This document shows positions 32,995 through 42,089 of a stretch of 64,000 nt of DNA, piece by piece. The notes below the pieces were generated by a model, which made no database searches, was not told where the DNA came from, and saw only the letters and a program-made list of their open reading frames with translations. The position numbers and the translations under genes are program-made. The DNA comes from Candidatus Gastranaerophilales bacterium. Lineage in GTDB: Bacteria; Cyanobacteriota; Vampirovibrionia; Gastranaerophilales; Gastranaerophilaceae. The stretch's first letter is position 1, and every line of letters starts with the position of its first letter. The stretch lies in contig CAAGGG010000023.1 in the NCBI GenBank assembly GCA_900769355.1, forward strand, positions 9,122 through 73,121, written 5' to 3'.

Positions 32995-33743
32995 ACTTAT
33001 TAACTAGAATTTTTAAATTTATGCAATCAGAAGCACACTCACTTGTTTCAAAATTTGAAGATCCTGTAAAATTAATTGAGCAAGGCATTCGTGATTTAAA
33101 GAAAGATTTTGATGAATCTATGAAAAGCGTTGCTCAAATAAAAGCAATCGCAATCGGAGCTAAAAAAGAACTTGAAACAAAAAAACAAATTGCCGCAGAT
33201 TATGAGCAGAAAGCAATGTTGCTTTTGCAGAAAGCGAAAAATGGTGAGTTAGAAGAAGCAGAGGCAGACAGACTAGCCGCAGAAGCTTTAAAGAAACGAC
33301 AAGAAGCATTAAAAGAAGTTGAAAAACTTACAAATGATGTAAAAAACTATGATGCATCATTAGAACAAATGAGTAAAAAGATATTAGAACTTAAAAATAA
33401 AATTAAAGACTCAGAAAATGAATATAATTCACTAAAAGCTCGTGCAACCGTTGCAAGAACAACAAAGAAAGTTAATCAACAATTGTCATCAGTCGGTTCA
33501 GACTCAACAATGTCAATGATAGAAGATATGAAAACAAAAATTAATGCAGAAGAAAATCTAGCACAAGCATACGGAGAAGTAGCCGGAGTTGAAACATCAA
33601 TAGATGACGAAATAAATAAAGCGATTGGAACAGATATAGATATACAAAAATCTTTGACAGAAATGAAGCAAAAATTGATAGCTAATCCGAATTCTCAAAA
33701 TGTTGACAGTATAGAAGATTTAAAAAAGGATTTGGATTCTTAA
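32991..33743 (+). CDS. PspA/Vipp1 (IM30) membrane-remodelling protein
   Basis: The 250-residue protein is an ESCRT-III-like helical polymer former. It begins MNLLTRIFKFMQSEAHSLVSKFEDPVKLIEQ (amphipathic helix plus first core helix of PspA). It continues with a long coiled coil (EEAEADRLAAEALKKRQEAL, YDASLEQMSKKILELKNKI) and the KARATVARTTKKVNQQLSSVGSD hinge, close to the cyanobacterial pattern. The tail after residue 220 could be a short Vipp1-like extension. It is the last gene of the operon. There is no pspF/pspBC nearby. Confidence 0.93.
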   Translation: MNLLTRIFKFMQSEAHSLVSKFEDPVKLIEQGIRDLKKDFDESMKSVAQIKAIAIGAKKELETKKQIAADYEQKAMLLLQKAKNGELEEAEADRLAAEALKKRQEALKEVEKLTNDVKNYDASLEQMSKKILELKNKIKDSENEYNSLKARATVARTTKKVNQQLSSVGSDSTMSMIEDMKTKINAEENLAQAYGEVAGVETSIDDEINKAIGTDIDIQKSLTEMKQKLIANPNSQNVDSIEDLKKDLDS

Positions 33744-34005
33744 AATAAAATCTTATTTGTAGACTTTGCCAAAAGGATCATTTTATCCGTACAATTCCCA
33801 CACAGAGCTAAAAGGCAATAATAATTTACCCCACCCCCAACTTTTCTAAATAATAATTCTAACCGTTCAAACCAAACCACTTGATAAAATACACACACAT
33901 TACTATAATTTAACACACAGAATAAGATGTAATTAACTACGAGATGGAGATGGTAAAAATATAGTATTAATATGGATTCAATAACTCCTATTGAAGAATA
34001 AAAAA

Positions 34006-34473
34006 TTATTTGCTATTGAGTGAAATCAAAGTTCTAAAATCTTTCCCAGAAAGAAAGCGAATGTTATTAATGTCAATTCGCTTTAATCTATCTAATTCAA
34101 AAGCAATATAGCATATATTGTTTATTATATTTTTTGTATGCTTGCCTCTTCTAAATTTTGCAACAATTGTACTTGGAGTTGAGTGTAGCATTATATCATT
34201 TTCCAGAGCTGGAAATTGTTTTATCAGTCTGTTTCTTTCGATTTCTTGTTTCTTATAAATATACTCAAGCTCTTCTTTTAATTCTTTAAAATACCCAATG
34301 CAAGATTCAGGTATATTTTCAAAGAGGAGTCCTGCTTCCATAAATTCTCTGAATGAACATTTATCAAATAAAAAACATATAGCTTCTGCAGGAGTACCAC
34401 TGTAATTTGATAATATAAATACTGCACTATAATATTTCTCTGCAATATAGTCTAATTTATTCCATTCATTCAT
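34006..34473 (-). CDS. Hypothetical protein at the end of the Mu-type element
   Basis: The 155-residue protein starts MNEWNKLDYIAEKYYSAV behind GAAAGGAG (ATG at 34473; a longer frame exists). It is Ile/Lys/Glu-rich, with helical stretches (YFKELKEELEYIYKKQEIER) and no membrane segment. It is on the same strand as the transposition genes but separated by about 200 bases. I do not recognise it. It could be an element-encoded accessory or host remnant. Confidence 0.6.
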   Translation of the reverse strand: MNEWNKLDYIAEKYYSAVFILSNYSGTPAEAICFLFDKCSFREFMEAGLLFENIPESCIGYFKELKEELEYIYKKQEIERNRLIKQFPALENDIMLHSTPSTIVAKFRRGKHTKNIINNICYIAFELDRLKRIDINNIRFLSGKDFRTLISLNSK

Positions 34474-34669
34474 AATATTATTACACTCCTTTCTCCGATA
34501 ATAAAATAAAAAAAAAACAATGTAAACCAAACATTAAGGCAAAGAAGTGCCCTCGGCTTTCATCATCAAATAATCAAGTGCAAACTTATTAATATCTTAT
34601 TAAGGAACAGAATTTAACACCTATTGAATATTCCTTGAACGGTCATTTTAACCCTCTTTTGAATAATTT

Positions 34670-35215
34670 TTAATTAAAAACTATTCTATTAATATCAAAT
34701 TTGTTTTTGCTAGTTAAGCGTTTTACTTGAAATTCGCAGGTCTTATCAATAACTCCAAGATTTTGAAAATACTTTATTAATTGATTTAGTTGCGTAAGAA
34801 TATTTTTCAATCTTCTTGGGCGTAAAAATCGTTCTAAACAATAATTATAAAAGTGCTCTATATCTGAATTTATTATATTATTTAAATATTTTCCCCTAAA
34901 ATATGGTGTAATATGAGTTCTAAAAATAGATTTATACGTTTCATAAGTTCTTTTTGTACACTTCAATTTTGCATAATTATCTAAAAAATATTCAACTGCT
35001 TGCTCAAATTTAATATTCTGACGGTTATTTGGAACAATAGATATTTTATAACATTCAGAAATTTCGAAAATATATTTATAAACACCTTGTTCAAAATATA
35101 TTTTATTACTGTTCAAAAGGTGTTCAAGTTCTGTTTTACAATCGCATTCTGCAATCATATTTATTTCATCAAGTGTGAATTTTTTCAGGTGTTTGGCAAG
35201 TTTTTCTATATTCAT
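34670..35215 (-). CDS. Orphan integrase core-binding (SAM-like) domain protein
   Basis: The 181-residue protein has an N-terminal part (1-60) and then a typical phage-integrase core-binding domain: FEQAVEYFLDNYAKLKCTKR, RTYETYKSIFRTHITPYFRG and LKNILTQLNQLIKYFQNLG. It stops where the catalytic domain of a tyrosine recombinase would begin, so none of the R-H-R-Y residues exist. It sits downstream of MuB. It may supply target or end binding for the DDE transposase, the role TniQ/TnsD plays in relatives (inference). Confidence 0.7.
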   Translation of the reverse strand: MNIEKLAKHLKKFTLDEINMIAECDCKTELEHLLNSNKIYFEQGVYKYIFEISECYKISIVPNNRQNIKFEQAVEYFLDNYAKLKCTKRTYETYKSIFRTHITPYFRGKYLNNIINSDIEHFYNYCLERFLRPRRLKNILTQLNQLIKYFQNLGVIDKTCEFQVKRLTSKNKFDINRIVFN

Positions 35216-35239
35216 TTATAAATCCTTTCTGTCTTGGAT

Positions 35240-35335
35240 TATTCGGAGTGTCGGCGGAGTAACGTCCGACCGACACCTTACGGGCTGGGTTCGCTCTCGC
35301 TCACACGGCGCCCTACCGAAAATCCGCTTTTTCAA
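35240..35335. repeat. GC-rich hairpin element inside the transposon
   Basis: GTGTCGG...CCGACAC flanks GGA-GTAACG-TCC, then a GC-rich stretch with TTCGCTCTCGCTCAC and GGCGCCC. Base composition is far from the surrounding 75-80% AT. It separates the only two element genes that do not overlap, suggesting later insertion. Confidence 0.65.
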
Positions 35336-35338
35336 TAT

Positions 35339-36019
35339 TCATATTAACTCCTTAACAATATCAAGCGTAATCTCAGTTAAATTATTATCTTTGGCAATTA
35401 TTTCAAGTTGGCTTATTAATTGCACAATTTGTCTAAACCTATTGTATTTCTTATGTATAAATTCAATTGTATCAAGTGTAAATGGAATTTCAGATAATTG
35501 ATCAAAAATTTGTTTTAAGTCATTTATTGAAAATGTTTCAAATTTAACTATTTCTGAAAATCTATCGTATAAATGTTTATATCGCTCTAACTTTTTATGT
35601 GCCAACCCCATACCAACAAAGATTATTGGACAATCCGTTTCATCATGAATATCTCTCAAAATTTCAATAGTTTTTAAGTTATTTATTAAGTAATCAATTT
35701 CATCAATAATGATTAATTGTTGTTTTTGTTTCAGTTTTTGAACAATCAAATTAAAATTATCTGAGGTTAAATATCTCGGAATTTCGTCCATTTCTTTTGC
35801 AATTTCTTCTAACAACCACCGTCCTGTCATAAGATTTGTCGCTCTCAAATATATCGCATCATATTTACAAGCCAACCATAATGCTGTTTGAGATTTTCCA
35901 AGTCCAGGTTCGCCATATATTAATCCCATTTTAGGTATATTCTTTGGCTTATTTAAAAGATTTTCAACAAGTCCAATAAAGTTTTTCACGTTAGTTGTTT
36001 TAACAAAAATTCTATTCAT
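35339..36019 (-). CDS. MuB/TniB-type AAA+ ATPase, transposition target selector
   Basis: The 226-residue protein has Walker A GEPGLGKSQ (residues 38-46), Walker B LIIIDEIDYL (about 102-111), a sensor-like FVGMGLAH, and a small lid. It lacks the long N-terminal domain of TnsC, matching compact MuB-like proteins. It should assemble on DNA and stimulate the transposase. Its ATG overlaps the 3' end of the transposase gene by eight bases. Confidence 0.88.
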   Translation of the reverse strand: MNRIFVKTTNVKNFIGLVENLLNKPKNIPKMGLIYGEPGLGKSQTALWLACKYDAIYLRATNLMTGRWLLEEIAKEMDEIPRYLTSDNFNLIVQKLKQKQQLIIIDEIDYLINNLKTIEILRDIHDETDCPIIFVGMGLAHKKLERYKHLYDRFSEIVKFETFSINDLKQIFDQLSEIPFTLDTIEFIHKKYNRFRQIVQLISQLEIIAKDNNLTEITLDIVKELI

Positions 36020-37727
36020 ATAAAAGCCTGTACTCCTTAGTTTGTTTAAAGTCTGTTATCCATTTATCATCAGGATTAGTTTTTATTAAATACTCATATT
36101 TTTCTGAATTATTCTTGAATATTTTTTGAACACCTTTTGAACGTACTTTGAACTCAGTTTGAACTGGGGTTGAATTTTCTTCAATTATTTTTGTTTCTAA
36201 ATACTTAACTTCATCGTTAGACAAATATTCCCTAACTGCATTTATAGTTTTCTTATGTAACTTTCTTTGTTTTACAATTTTTTGTTTGTAATCTTCAAAA
36301 TCAGTAACTGTACCTAATAATTTTGCCATCGGATGAGTTTCGGTTACTCTTTCTGCCGTACATAAGTATTCACCTTTAGTTGTATAAACTTTTATACTTG
36401 TTAAATCACATAAATTGTATTTAATTAGAACTTTATTTTTAAAGCCATAAAGTCGTTCGTCAAAATAATCACAATTTAAAAATCTAATACCATTTCTTTG
36501 TATTGTTTTAACTTCAGTTGCAAGCATTAGATCATCAAGTAAATTAATATCTATATTTTGTCGTTTTCTTTCTTCTAAAACTTCTGCGATTGTTTTATTT
36601 GGTGCATTTGGACAAGGTTGAGAATTTTTGAAATTCAACCACATATCTATCATTTTTATTGTTTCGTCTAAAGTAGGTACAAAATCGCTATGTAATTGTT
36701 TATGGAGTTTTTCATTTCTCATCAGGTAAGCAGGTTTATTATCTATACTTGAACCAACATAACTTGGTAATAATTTTTCAAAACCTTCTTGAAATTCTTT
36801 GAAAAATCTTTCTATAACTTTTGCTCTGGCATTGTATGGTCTGGCAAATACTGTTTCTATACCAAGTTTGGAATAAAGACCATTAAATCCTAACTCTGTA
36901 AAACCTTTATCATCAGTAAAGTACTTAGCTCTAAATGCTCTACCATTATCTTGATACACAATTTTAGGTATCATATCTAAATTAATAATGGCATTTCTTA
37001 ATGCACTTGCGATACATTGCGTGTTTTCCTCTAGCATAATCTCATAACCAACTAATGCTGTGGATTTCCAATCTAAAAATCCTACTAAAGTTGCTCTTGT
37101 TGCTTTACCAGTAAAAGGATTTATCACATTAAAATTTAAAACGTGTCCATCTGCTACAAGAATATCTCCAACTTCTAGCAAACTTGCATCACGTTTAATG
37201 TATGGTTCAACCTTATCTGACAGAGCTTTTTCTCCATCTCTTGCTAGAACCCATTTGTCATAATTATTTTTCTTAAACCAATTAGCATATTTTCTAAAAG
37301 TAATATCTGCTGGAATATATGATTGTCCTTGTTCTTTTAATTTGTATTTTGTAAGAGCTATGGCTTTACCTATACAAAGCCTGTTAGGGTGAAGTAATAA
37401 TCCCATAAATATTTTAATTTCTTCTGCAGTTAAACAGGTTCGGTATTCATCTATTTTTGCATATTTGTATTGTGGGATAAGTTTGGTATAATCTTCTGTT
37501 CCATTAAGTATATTTTTCCAACGGTGAAGCGTACCACGAGATATTTTACCTAGAATTTCAAAGAGGTGAGAATTACTTGTATTGTGCAAATTTACAAAAT
37601 CATAATCTGCTTGAAGTTTATTATCTGATTTTCTACGAAATTCTTTCCATTGATTAAGCAAATCTAATCTTGCTAAGGCTATTTTCTTTGATTTTTCTGG
37701 AGTGAATATTACTGAATTTTCTGACAT
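36012..37727 (-). CDS. Mu/TniA-type DDE transposase
   Basis: The 571-residue protein has an N-terminal helix-turn-helix region (SRGTLHRWKNIL), then an rve-type integrase core. The first Asp is in ILVADGHVLNF (about residue 191), the second in IVYQDNGRAFRAKY (about 260), and the Glu in KVIERFFKEFQEGF (about 307). A Mu-type C-terminal beta-barrel (RLYGFKNKVLIKYN) and a basic tail follow. All DDE residues are intact. The ATG at 37727 overlaps the preceding stop as TGATG and is used instead of one eight codons upstream. Confidence 0.92.
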   Translation of the reverse strand: MSENSVIFTPEKSKKIALARLDLLNQWKEFRRKSDNKLQADYDFVNLHNTSNSHLFEILGKISRGTLHRWKNILNGTEDYTKLIPQYKYAKIDEYRTCLTAEEIKIFMGLLLHPNRLCIGKAIALTKYKLKEQGQSYIPADITFRKYANWFKKNNYDKWVLARDGEKALSDKVEPYIKRDASLLEVGDILVADGHVLNFNVINPFTGKATRATLVGFLDWKSTALVGYEIMLEENTQCIASALRNAIINLDMIPKIVYQDNGRAFRAKYFTDDKGFTELGFNGLYSKLGIETVFARPYNARAKVIERFFKEFQEGFEKLLPSYVGSSIDNKPAYLMRNEKLHKQLHSDFVPTLDETIKMIDMWLNFKNSQPCPNAPNKTIAEVLEERKRQNIDINLLDDLMLATEVKTIQRNGIRFLNCDYFDERLYGFKNKVLIKYNLCDLTSIKVYTTKGEYLCTAERVTETHPMAKLLGTVTDFEDYKQKIVKQRKLHKKTINAVREYLSNDEVKYLETKIIEENSTPVQTEFKVRSKGVQKIFKNNSEKYEYLIKTNPDDKWITDFKQTKEYRLLYE

Positions 37728-37969
37728 CAATTTAGCCTTTCGATATACCAATTGCTCATACCAAAATGATTAAAATTCCATTGAAGGTCAAAATAAAAAT
37801 CTTGTTCAATATAGTTGTTATGTTTAAGTTTGTAAGAATATTTATTTAACTGAGTTTGACGGTAACTTTCGAAGGCTACTTGTAATTCTCTTGCAAAACG
37901 TTTCCTAAATTCAAAACAAGAAATATTTATAATTTCTTTAGTTAATTTATTTTTCAAAATCATCTTCAA
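37727..37969 (-). CDS. Small basic protein of the transposon
   Basis: The 80-residue product (MKMILKNKLTKEIINIS, then FEFRKRFARELQVAFESYRQ) is basic and helical. It overlaps the next gene by TGATG and the previous one by 23 bases. The overlaps argue that it is translated. I do not recognise it; a DNA-binding or regulatory role is possible. Confidence 0.6.
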   Translation of the reverse strand: MKMILKNKLTKEIINISCFEFRKRFARELQVAFESYRQTQLNKYSYKLKHNNYIEQDFYFDLQWNFNHFGMSNWYIERLN

Positions 37970-38147
37970 ACCCTCTAATATTATCTAATTCAATATTGTA
38001 TCTTTTACCTTGTTTATCTACACAAGTTGCATAATCGACTTCCACATCAGCAAATGTATTTTTCCAAATGCAAATTAGTAAGCCTATTTCTTGGTTTTTA
38101 AGGTTTAAAATCTTTGTTCCATATAGTTGGTAATATTTTTCAGTCAT
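37947..38147 (-). CDS. Small hypothetical protein, first gene of the transposon operon
   Basis: The 66-residue product starts MTEKYYQLYGTKILNLKNQE behind GAAAGGAAC and has a beta-rich pattern (IGLLICIWKNTFADVEVDYA). The frame is open further upstream, but the ribosome site selects this start. Function unknown. Confidence 0.55.
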   Translation of the reverse strand: MTEKYYQLYGTKILNLKNQEIGLLICIWKNTFADVEVDYATCVDKQGKRYNIELDNIRGFEDDFEK

Positions 38148-38404
38148 TACAAGTTCCTTTCTTTTGCAATGACATTCATCACTCTTGTCATGGTAAAAAT
38201 CAAGTCTAAATCCCAATCTCAGAGATAATACGACACAATTTAATAATTCAAAACAAAGTTAAAGAAATATTAAAAAGTTTAAAATCAAGAAAACCTAAAA
38301 CTTAGCTAGTTGTTTTCAAGTTTTTATATATTTTTTTTACTTTTTATGTTATATTACATTTGTACAGCAACTGTTTTATCATAGTTGAAACTAACTAGGA
38401 AGTC

Positions 38405-41341
38405 ATGACAAGTAATTTAGAAAAGTTATATAACAACTTAAATCTTGTTGATAAAAAAGAATTTGTACGTTTAGATGAACTTAATACAAATTCTCTAAAT
38501 AATGTTTCTTTGCGTTATAAAAATGCTCTCGAAGAAATGAAGCCTGAGGCCATGTTTTGCATGGAAAATGAACCTTTAATATTGTTTTTTAATTTAGAAT
38601 CTGAACATAATAATGAGAACAAAATAAAAAATATACAAAAACAAACATGGAATTTTGATAAGGCTCCAATTATTGTTATATCGACATCTAGTGAAATTGT
38701 TTTCTATAATGCATTTGATTTTGATATTGAAAATGATAAGTTATCAATATTAACAAAATCCACTAAAGACTTTGAAAATTTTTCGTATGAAAATCTTTAT
38801 ACTGGTAAAATTTTCTCAAAATATAAAAGTAAATTTAATGATAAAAAAAGGGTCAACACCCTATTATTTCAACATATTATTAATTATAGACAAGCGTTAA
38901 TTCAAAAAGGTATGAACCCTTCTTTTGCAACAAAGCTATTATCTAGAATTATTTTTCTTAAATACCTAAAAGATAGAAAAATATCTGTAAATAAGAGTAA
39001 TTCTAAAATGATAGAGGATTCTTTTAAAAATAAAAAATCTTTATATAAATTATTTAACTACCTAAAAAAAGAATTTAATGGTGATTTATTTGATATAGAT
39101 GAAAATGAAAACTCGTTATTATCAGATGAATATATGGATATTGTTAGAGGCTTTTTTTATGATAGTGACATTAATGGTCAATTAAGGTTATTTATTCCAT
39201 TTGATTTTTCAATCATTCCTATTGAATTAGTAAGTAGTATTTATGAGAATTTTTTGAATTATAAACAATATGAAAATAAATCATATTACACACCTGCTTT
39301 TTTGGTTGATTATATAATTAATACTACAGTAACTCCTTTTTTAAATAATAAAAAAAACAGTAATTGTAAAATTTTAGACCCTGCCTGTGGCTCAGGGATA
39401 TTCTTAATTGAAGCATTAAGAAAAATCATTAATAAAGAAGAACAGATAACCCAAACTAAGATTACTCCCAAAAGATTAAAAGAATTAGTTTCAAATAACA
39501 TTTTTGGGATAGATAAAGATGAAGATGCAATAAATATTGCGATATTTTCTTTATATATAACTTTATTGGATTATCAAAATCCTCGCAGTATTTTGAATTT
39601 TAGATTTCCACATTTAAAAGATAATAACTTTTTTGTAAGTGACTTTTTCGATGAAACAAATTGCTTTAACGATAAAATCAATAATTTAGATTTTATTTTA
39701 TCAAATCCCCCATATGGTGATATAAAAGAAGGGATGCACAATAGCTGGTACAAAAAAAATAATATCCCCGTTAATGATAATCAAATTGCAGAAAGTTTTA
39801 TGGCAAAAGTTAAAGATTTTTGCCATAATCAAACTGTAGTTTCAATGGTAATTACAAGTAAAATTTTTTATAATATTAAAGCACAAAATTACAGGAAATT
39901 TTTCTTGAAAAATTGTTCAATAAAGCAAATTTTAGAATTATCCCCAGTAAGAAAACAAATTTTTAGTGGAGCTGTTCCACCTGTTGCAATTATTACATAT
40001 ACTTGCCCAGAAAGTGTATCCATAGATAATAACATTGTATATACAAGTATAAAACCCAATTTACATTTTAAGTATTTTAAAATTTTGTTAATAGAAAAAA
40101 ATGATATTAAACATATTAAACAGAATTTATTTCTTAAATATGATTGGCTTTGGAAAGTAGTTTTATATGGAAATATTTTAGATTTTTATTTTATAAAACG
40201 CCTTTTAGATGATTATGATTTTTTAAATAAACAAAAAGAACAGCTTATTTGTGGTGAAGGGATCCAATTAGGTGGTAGTAGCAAAATGTCTGCTGAATTA
40301 TTAAATGGAAAACCTTATTTAGATACGAAGAAAAAACAATTAAAACCTTTTTGTATAGAAGAAAATGAATTAAAACCTTTCTATGCAAATAGTTTGCATA
40401 GAAATAAAGCAAATAAAATGGAATTATTTAAAGCACCTATGGTTTTGATAAAAAAAGGAAATTCTTCAGATTTATCTTGTGTTTCAGCGGTTGCAGTTAA
40501 AGATATGGTTTATACAGATTCTGTTTCTTCTATTAAATTCAAGGACTATAATGAAGACAAAGTTTTTAATTTATGTGGTTTGTTTAACTCTCAATTTTTT
40601 ACATATTATATTCTGAATACTTCATCTTCTGCTGCAGTAGAAAGAAACCAAATTCATATTTCTGAATATTTAAAGATTCCCTATCAATTTGATGAAGGAT
40701 TAGCTAATTATGTAAGGCAAATTCATGCTTTATGTTCTGAAGATAACACACATTTTCTCATTAATATTTTGGATAAAAATCACAATTTATCTAAAGATAA
40801 ATTGTTAAAGCTTATCAATGATAAAATTAAGCAAATGTATAATATATCCGAAACAGAAGAAGATTTGATAGATTATGCTACTAATATTTCTATCCCGATC
40901 TGGAGATTTGGAGATAATATTTCGGATTTTAAAGAGCCAATCGCTTATAAAGCTGTATCTAAGATACAGTTGAAACAATATGCTGATATATTTATTGAAG
41001 CATTTGGAGAACAGTACAAAAACTTTAGTGTAGATATATATACCTTTAAGTACTGTACATTAATGAATTTTAATGCAAGAGATAAATTTGCGAAAAAGTC
41101 TCAAATAACTTTTGAAGAGAATAAGGATGTTGAGAATATTATAAAAACAATTTCAGATTTCTCAATCGCAGATATTACAAATGAAATTTATATAAAGAAA
41201 GATATAAAAGGTTTTAATGAAAATTCATTCTTTGTAATAAAAACCAATGAATATAAAAATTGGCACAGAGCTATTGCAAGATTAGATGTTAATGAATTTT
41301 TAAATGCTATATGGGAGGCTGAACTTGAACTCTCTGAATAA
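38405..41341 (+). CDS. Adenine-N6 DNA methyltransferase (type IIG/Eco57I-like) with N-terminal extension
   Basis: The 978-residue protein has an N-terminal domain (1-150) with KAPIIVISTSSEIVFYNAF, as in many type IIG and BREX-like enzymes. The N6-MTase core has motif I ILDPACGSGIFL (about 323-334) and motif IV SNPPYGD (about 433-439), SKIFYNIKAQNYRKFF-type motif V-VI region. A long C-terminal target-recognition and helical part ends WEAELELSE. AGGAAG precedes the ATG. It overlaps a PD-(D/E)XK gene, together a likely restriction-modification pair. Overall AT content is high, as in the rest of the island. Confidence 0.88.
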   Translation: MTSNLEKLYNNLNLVDKKEFVRLDELNTNSLNNVSLRYKNALEEMKPEAMFCMENEPLILFFNLESEHNNENKIKNIQKQTWNFDKAPIIVISTSSEIVFYNAFDFDIENDKLSILTKSTKDFENFSYENLYTGKIFSKYKSKFNDKKRVNTLLFQHIINYRQALIQKGMNPSFATKLLSRIIFLKYLKDRKISVNKSNSKMIEDSFKNKKSLYKLFNYLKKEFNGDLFDIDENENSLLSDEYMDIVRGFFYDSDINGQLRLFIPFDFSIIPIELVSSIYENFLNYKQYENKSYYTPAFLVDYIINTTVTPFLNNKKNSNCKILDPACGSGIFLIEALRKIINKEEQITQTKITPKRLKELVSNNIFGIDKDEDAINIAIFSLYITLLDYQNPRSILNFRFPHLKDNNFFVSDFFDETNCFNDKINNLDFILSNPPYGDIKEGMHNSWYKKNNIPVNDNQIAESFMAKVKDFCHNQTVVSMVITSKIFYNIKAQNYRKFFLKNCSIKQILELSPVRKQIFSGAVPPVAIITYTCPESVSIDNNIVYTSIKPNLHFKYFKILLIEKNDIKHIKQNLFLKYDWLWKVVLYGNILDFYFIKRLLDDYDFLNKQKEQLICGEGIQLGGSSKMSAELLNGKPYLDTKKKQLKPFCIEENELKPFYANSLHRNKANKMELFKAPMVLIKKGNSSDLSCVSAVAVKDMVYTDSVSSIKFKDYNEDKVFNLCGLFNSQFFTYYILNTSSSAAVERNQIHISEYLKIPYQFDEGLANYVRQIHALCSEDNTHFLINILDKNHNLSKDKLLKLINDKIKQMYNISETEEDLIDYATNISIPIWRFGDNISDFKEPIAYKAVSKIQLKQYADIFIEAFGEQYKNFSVDIYTFKYCTLMNFNARDKFAKKSQITFEENKDVENIIKTISDFSIADITNEIYIKKDIKGFNENSFFVIKTNEYKNWHRAIARLDVNEFLNAIWEAELELSE

Positions 41342-42011
41342 GTTGTCTGCTAAAAAATTTGTAAAAAATAAAACTTATAAATCTCAATTTAATAAAATAC
41401 TTAATGTTTGTGTCAAAGCTTATTCTAAATTGATAGAAAGCGAAAAAAATTTAGAGGGTTTAGAAGAAGAATTGTTAAGGAATAAATTGCTTAAATACAT
41501 AAAAAAAAATCAAGGTGCTTATGGTATTGCAAAATATGTTTTTGATGCAGAATCTGCAGAAATTGATGATATTACAGATAAAACTGTTGGATATTGTGAC
41601 ATAAGAATAACAATACCCTGTTCTTCAAATTTTTCTACAGACGAACAAAAAAAGTTTATTATTGAATGCAAAAGATTAGATGGCTATGCATCTAAAAATA
41701 AAGCTTATATAGAAGAAGGAATGAATCGATTTATATCTGAAAAATATGTATGCAAGTTAGATGTTTGTGGGATGATTGGTTTTATAGAGAAATCAAACAA
41801 GGTTTATAGAACGGACAAAATTGCTGAAATCGTAAATGATATAAATGATAAACTTATTAACGTGTACAAAAAGAATGAAACAGAGAAAATACAAACAAAT
41901 ACAGATATAAATGAATTTAATAGTTACACTTCTAAGCATATTAGAGAAAAGTGCGAATTACCATTGCAAATTTCACATTTATTTTTAGATATGAATCCTC
42001 AATTAAACTAA
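41325..42011 (+). CDS. PD-(D/E)XK nuclease-like protein paired with the methyltransferase
   Basis: The 228-residue protein has an N-terminal helical part and a nuclease core with GYCDIRITIP (catalytic Asp), then KKFIIECKRLD (E-x-K), and a conserved downstream helix (EEGMNRFISEKYVCKLD). This is a typical PD-(D/E)XK arrangement. The start is TTG at 41325, six bases after GGGAGG; an ATG at 41304 in the same frame is the alternative. It overlaps the methyltransferase 3' end. It probably supplies cleavage for a two-gene restriction system, since no separate helicase subunit is attached. Confidence 0.72.
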   Translation: MNSLNKLSAKKFVKNKTYKSQFNKILNVCVKAYSKLIESEKNLEGLEEELLRNKLLKYIKKNQGAYGIAKYVFDAESAEIDDITDKTVGYCDIRITIPCSSNFSTDEQKKFIIECKRLDGYASKNKAYIEEGMNRFISEKYVCKLDVCGMIGFIEKSNKVYRTDKIAEIVNDINDKLINVYKKNETEKIQTNTDINEFNSYTSKHIREKCELPLQISHLFLDMNPQLN

Positions 42012-42089
42012 TATATTAAAAACAATTTACAAGAGTGAAAAACATTCTAGACCTTTTGAAAATCAAGTACTGATGAATTTACAAGAACA

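Larger units (their letters stand above)
34006..38147 (-). mobile_element. Mu/Tn5053-type DDE transposon (boundaries not resolved)
   Basis: In transcription order the minus-strand cluster holds two small genes, a MuA-type transposase, a MuB-type ATPase, an orphan integrase core-binding protein and a hypothetical gene. Overlaps of a few bases join the first four. I searched the flanks (33744-34005 and 38148-38404) by eye for terminal inverted repeats or a 5-bp duplication and found none I trust, so the stated limits are gene limits. It splits the PspA operon from the methyltransferase operon. Confidence 0.75.

Noticed and set aside
33744..34005. A gene or att site between pspA and the transposon
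   Set aside because: No open frame of useful length and no inverted repeat that matches the other flank could be found.
35000..35501. Plus-strand frames across the GC-rich insertion
   Set aside because: They are antisense to the orphan core-binding gene and MuB and carry no motif.
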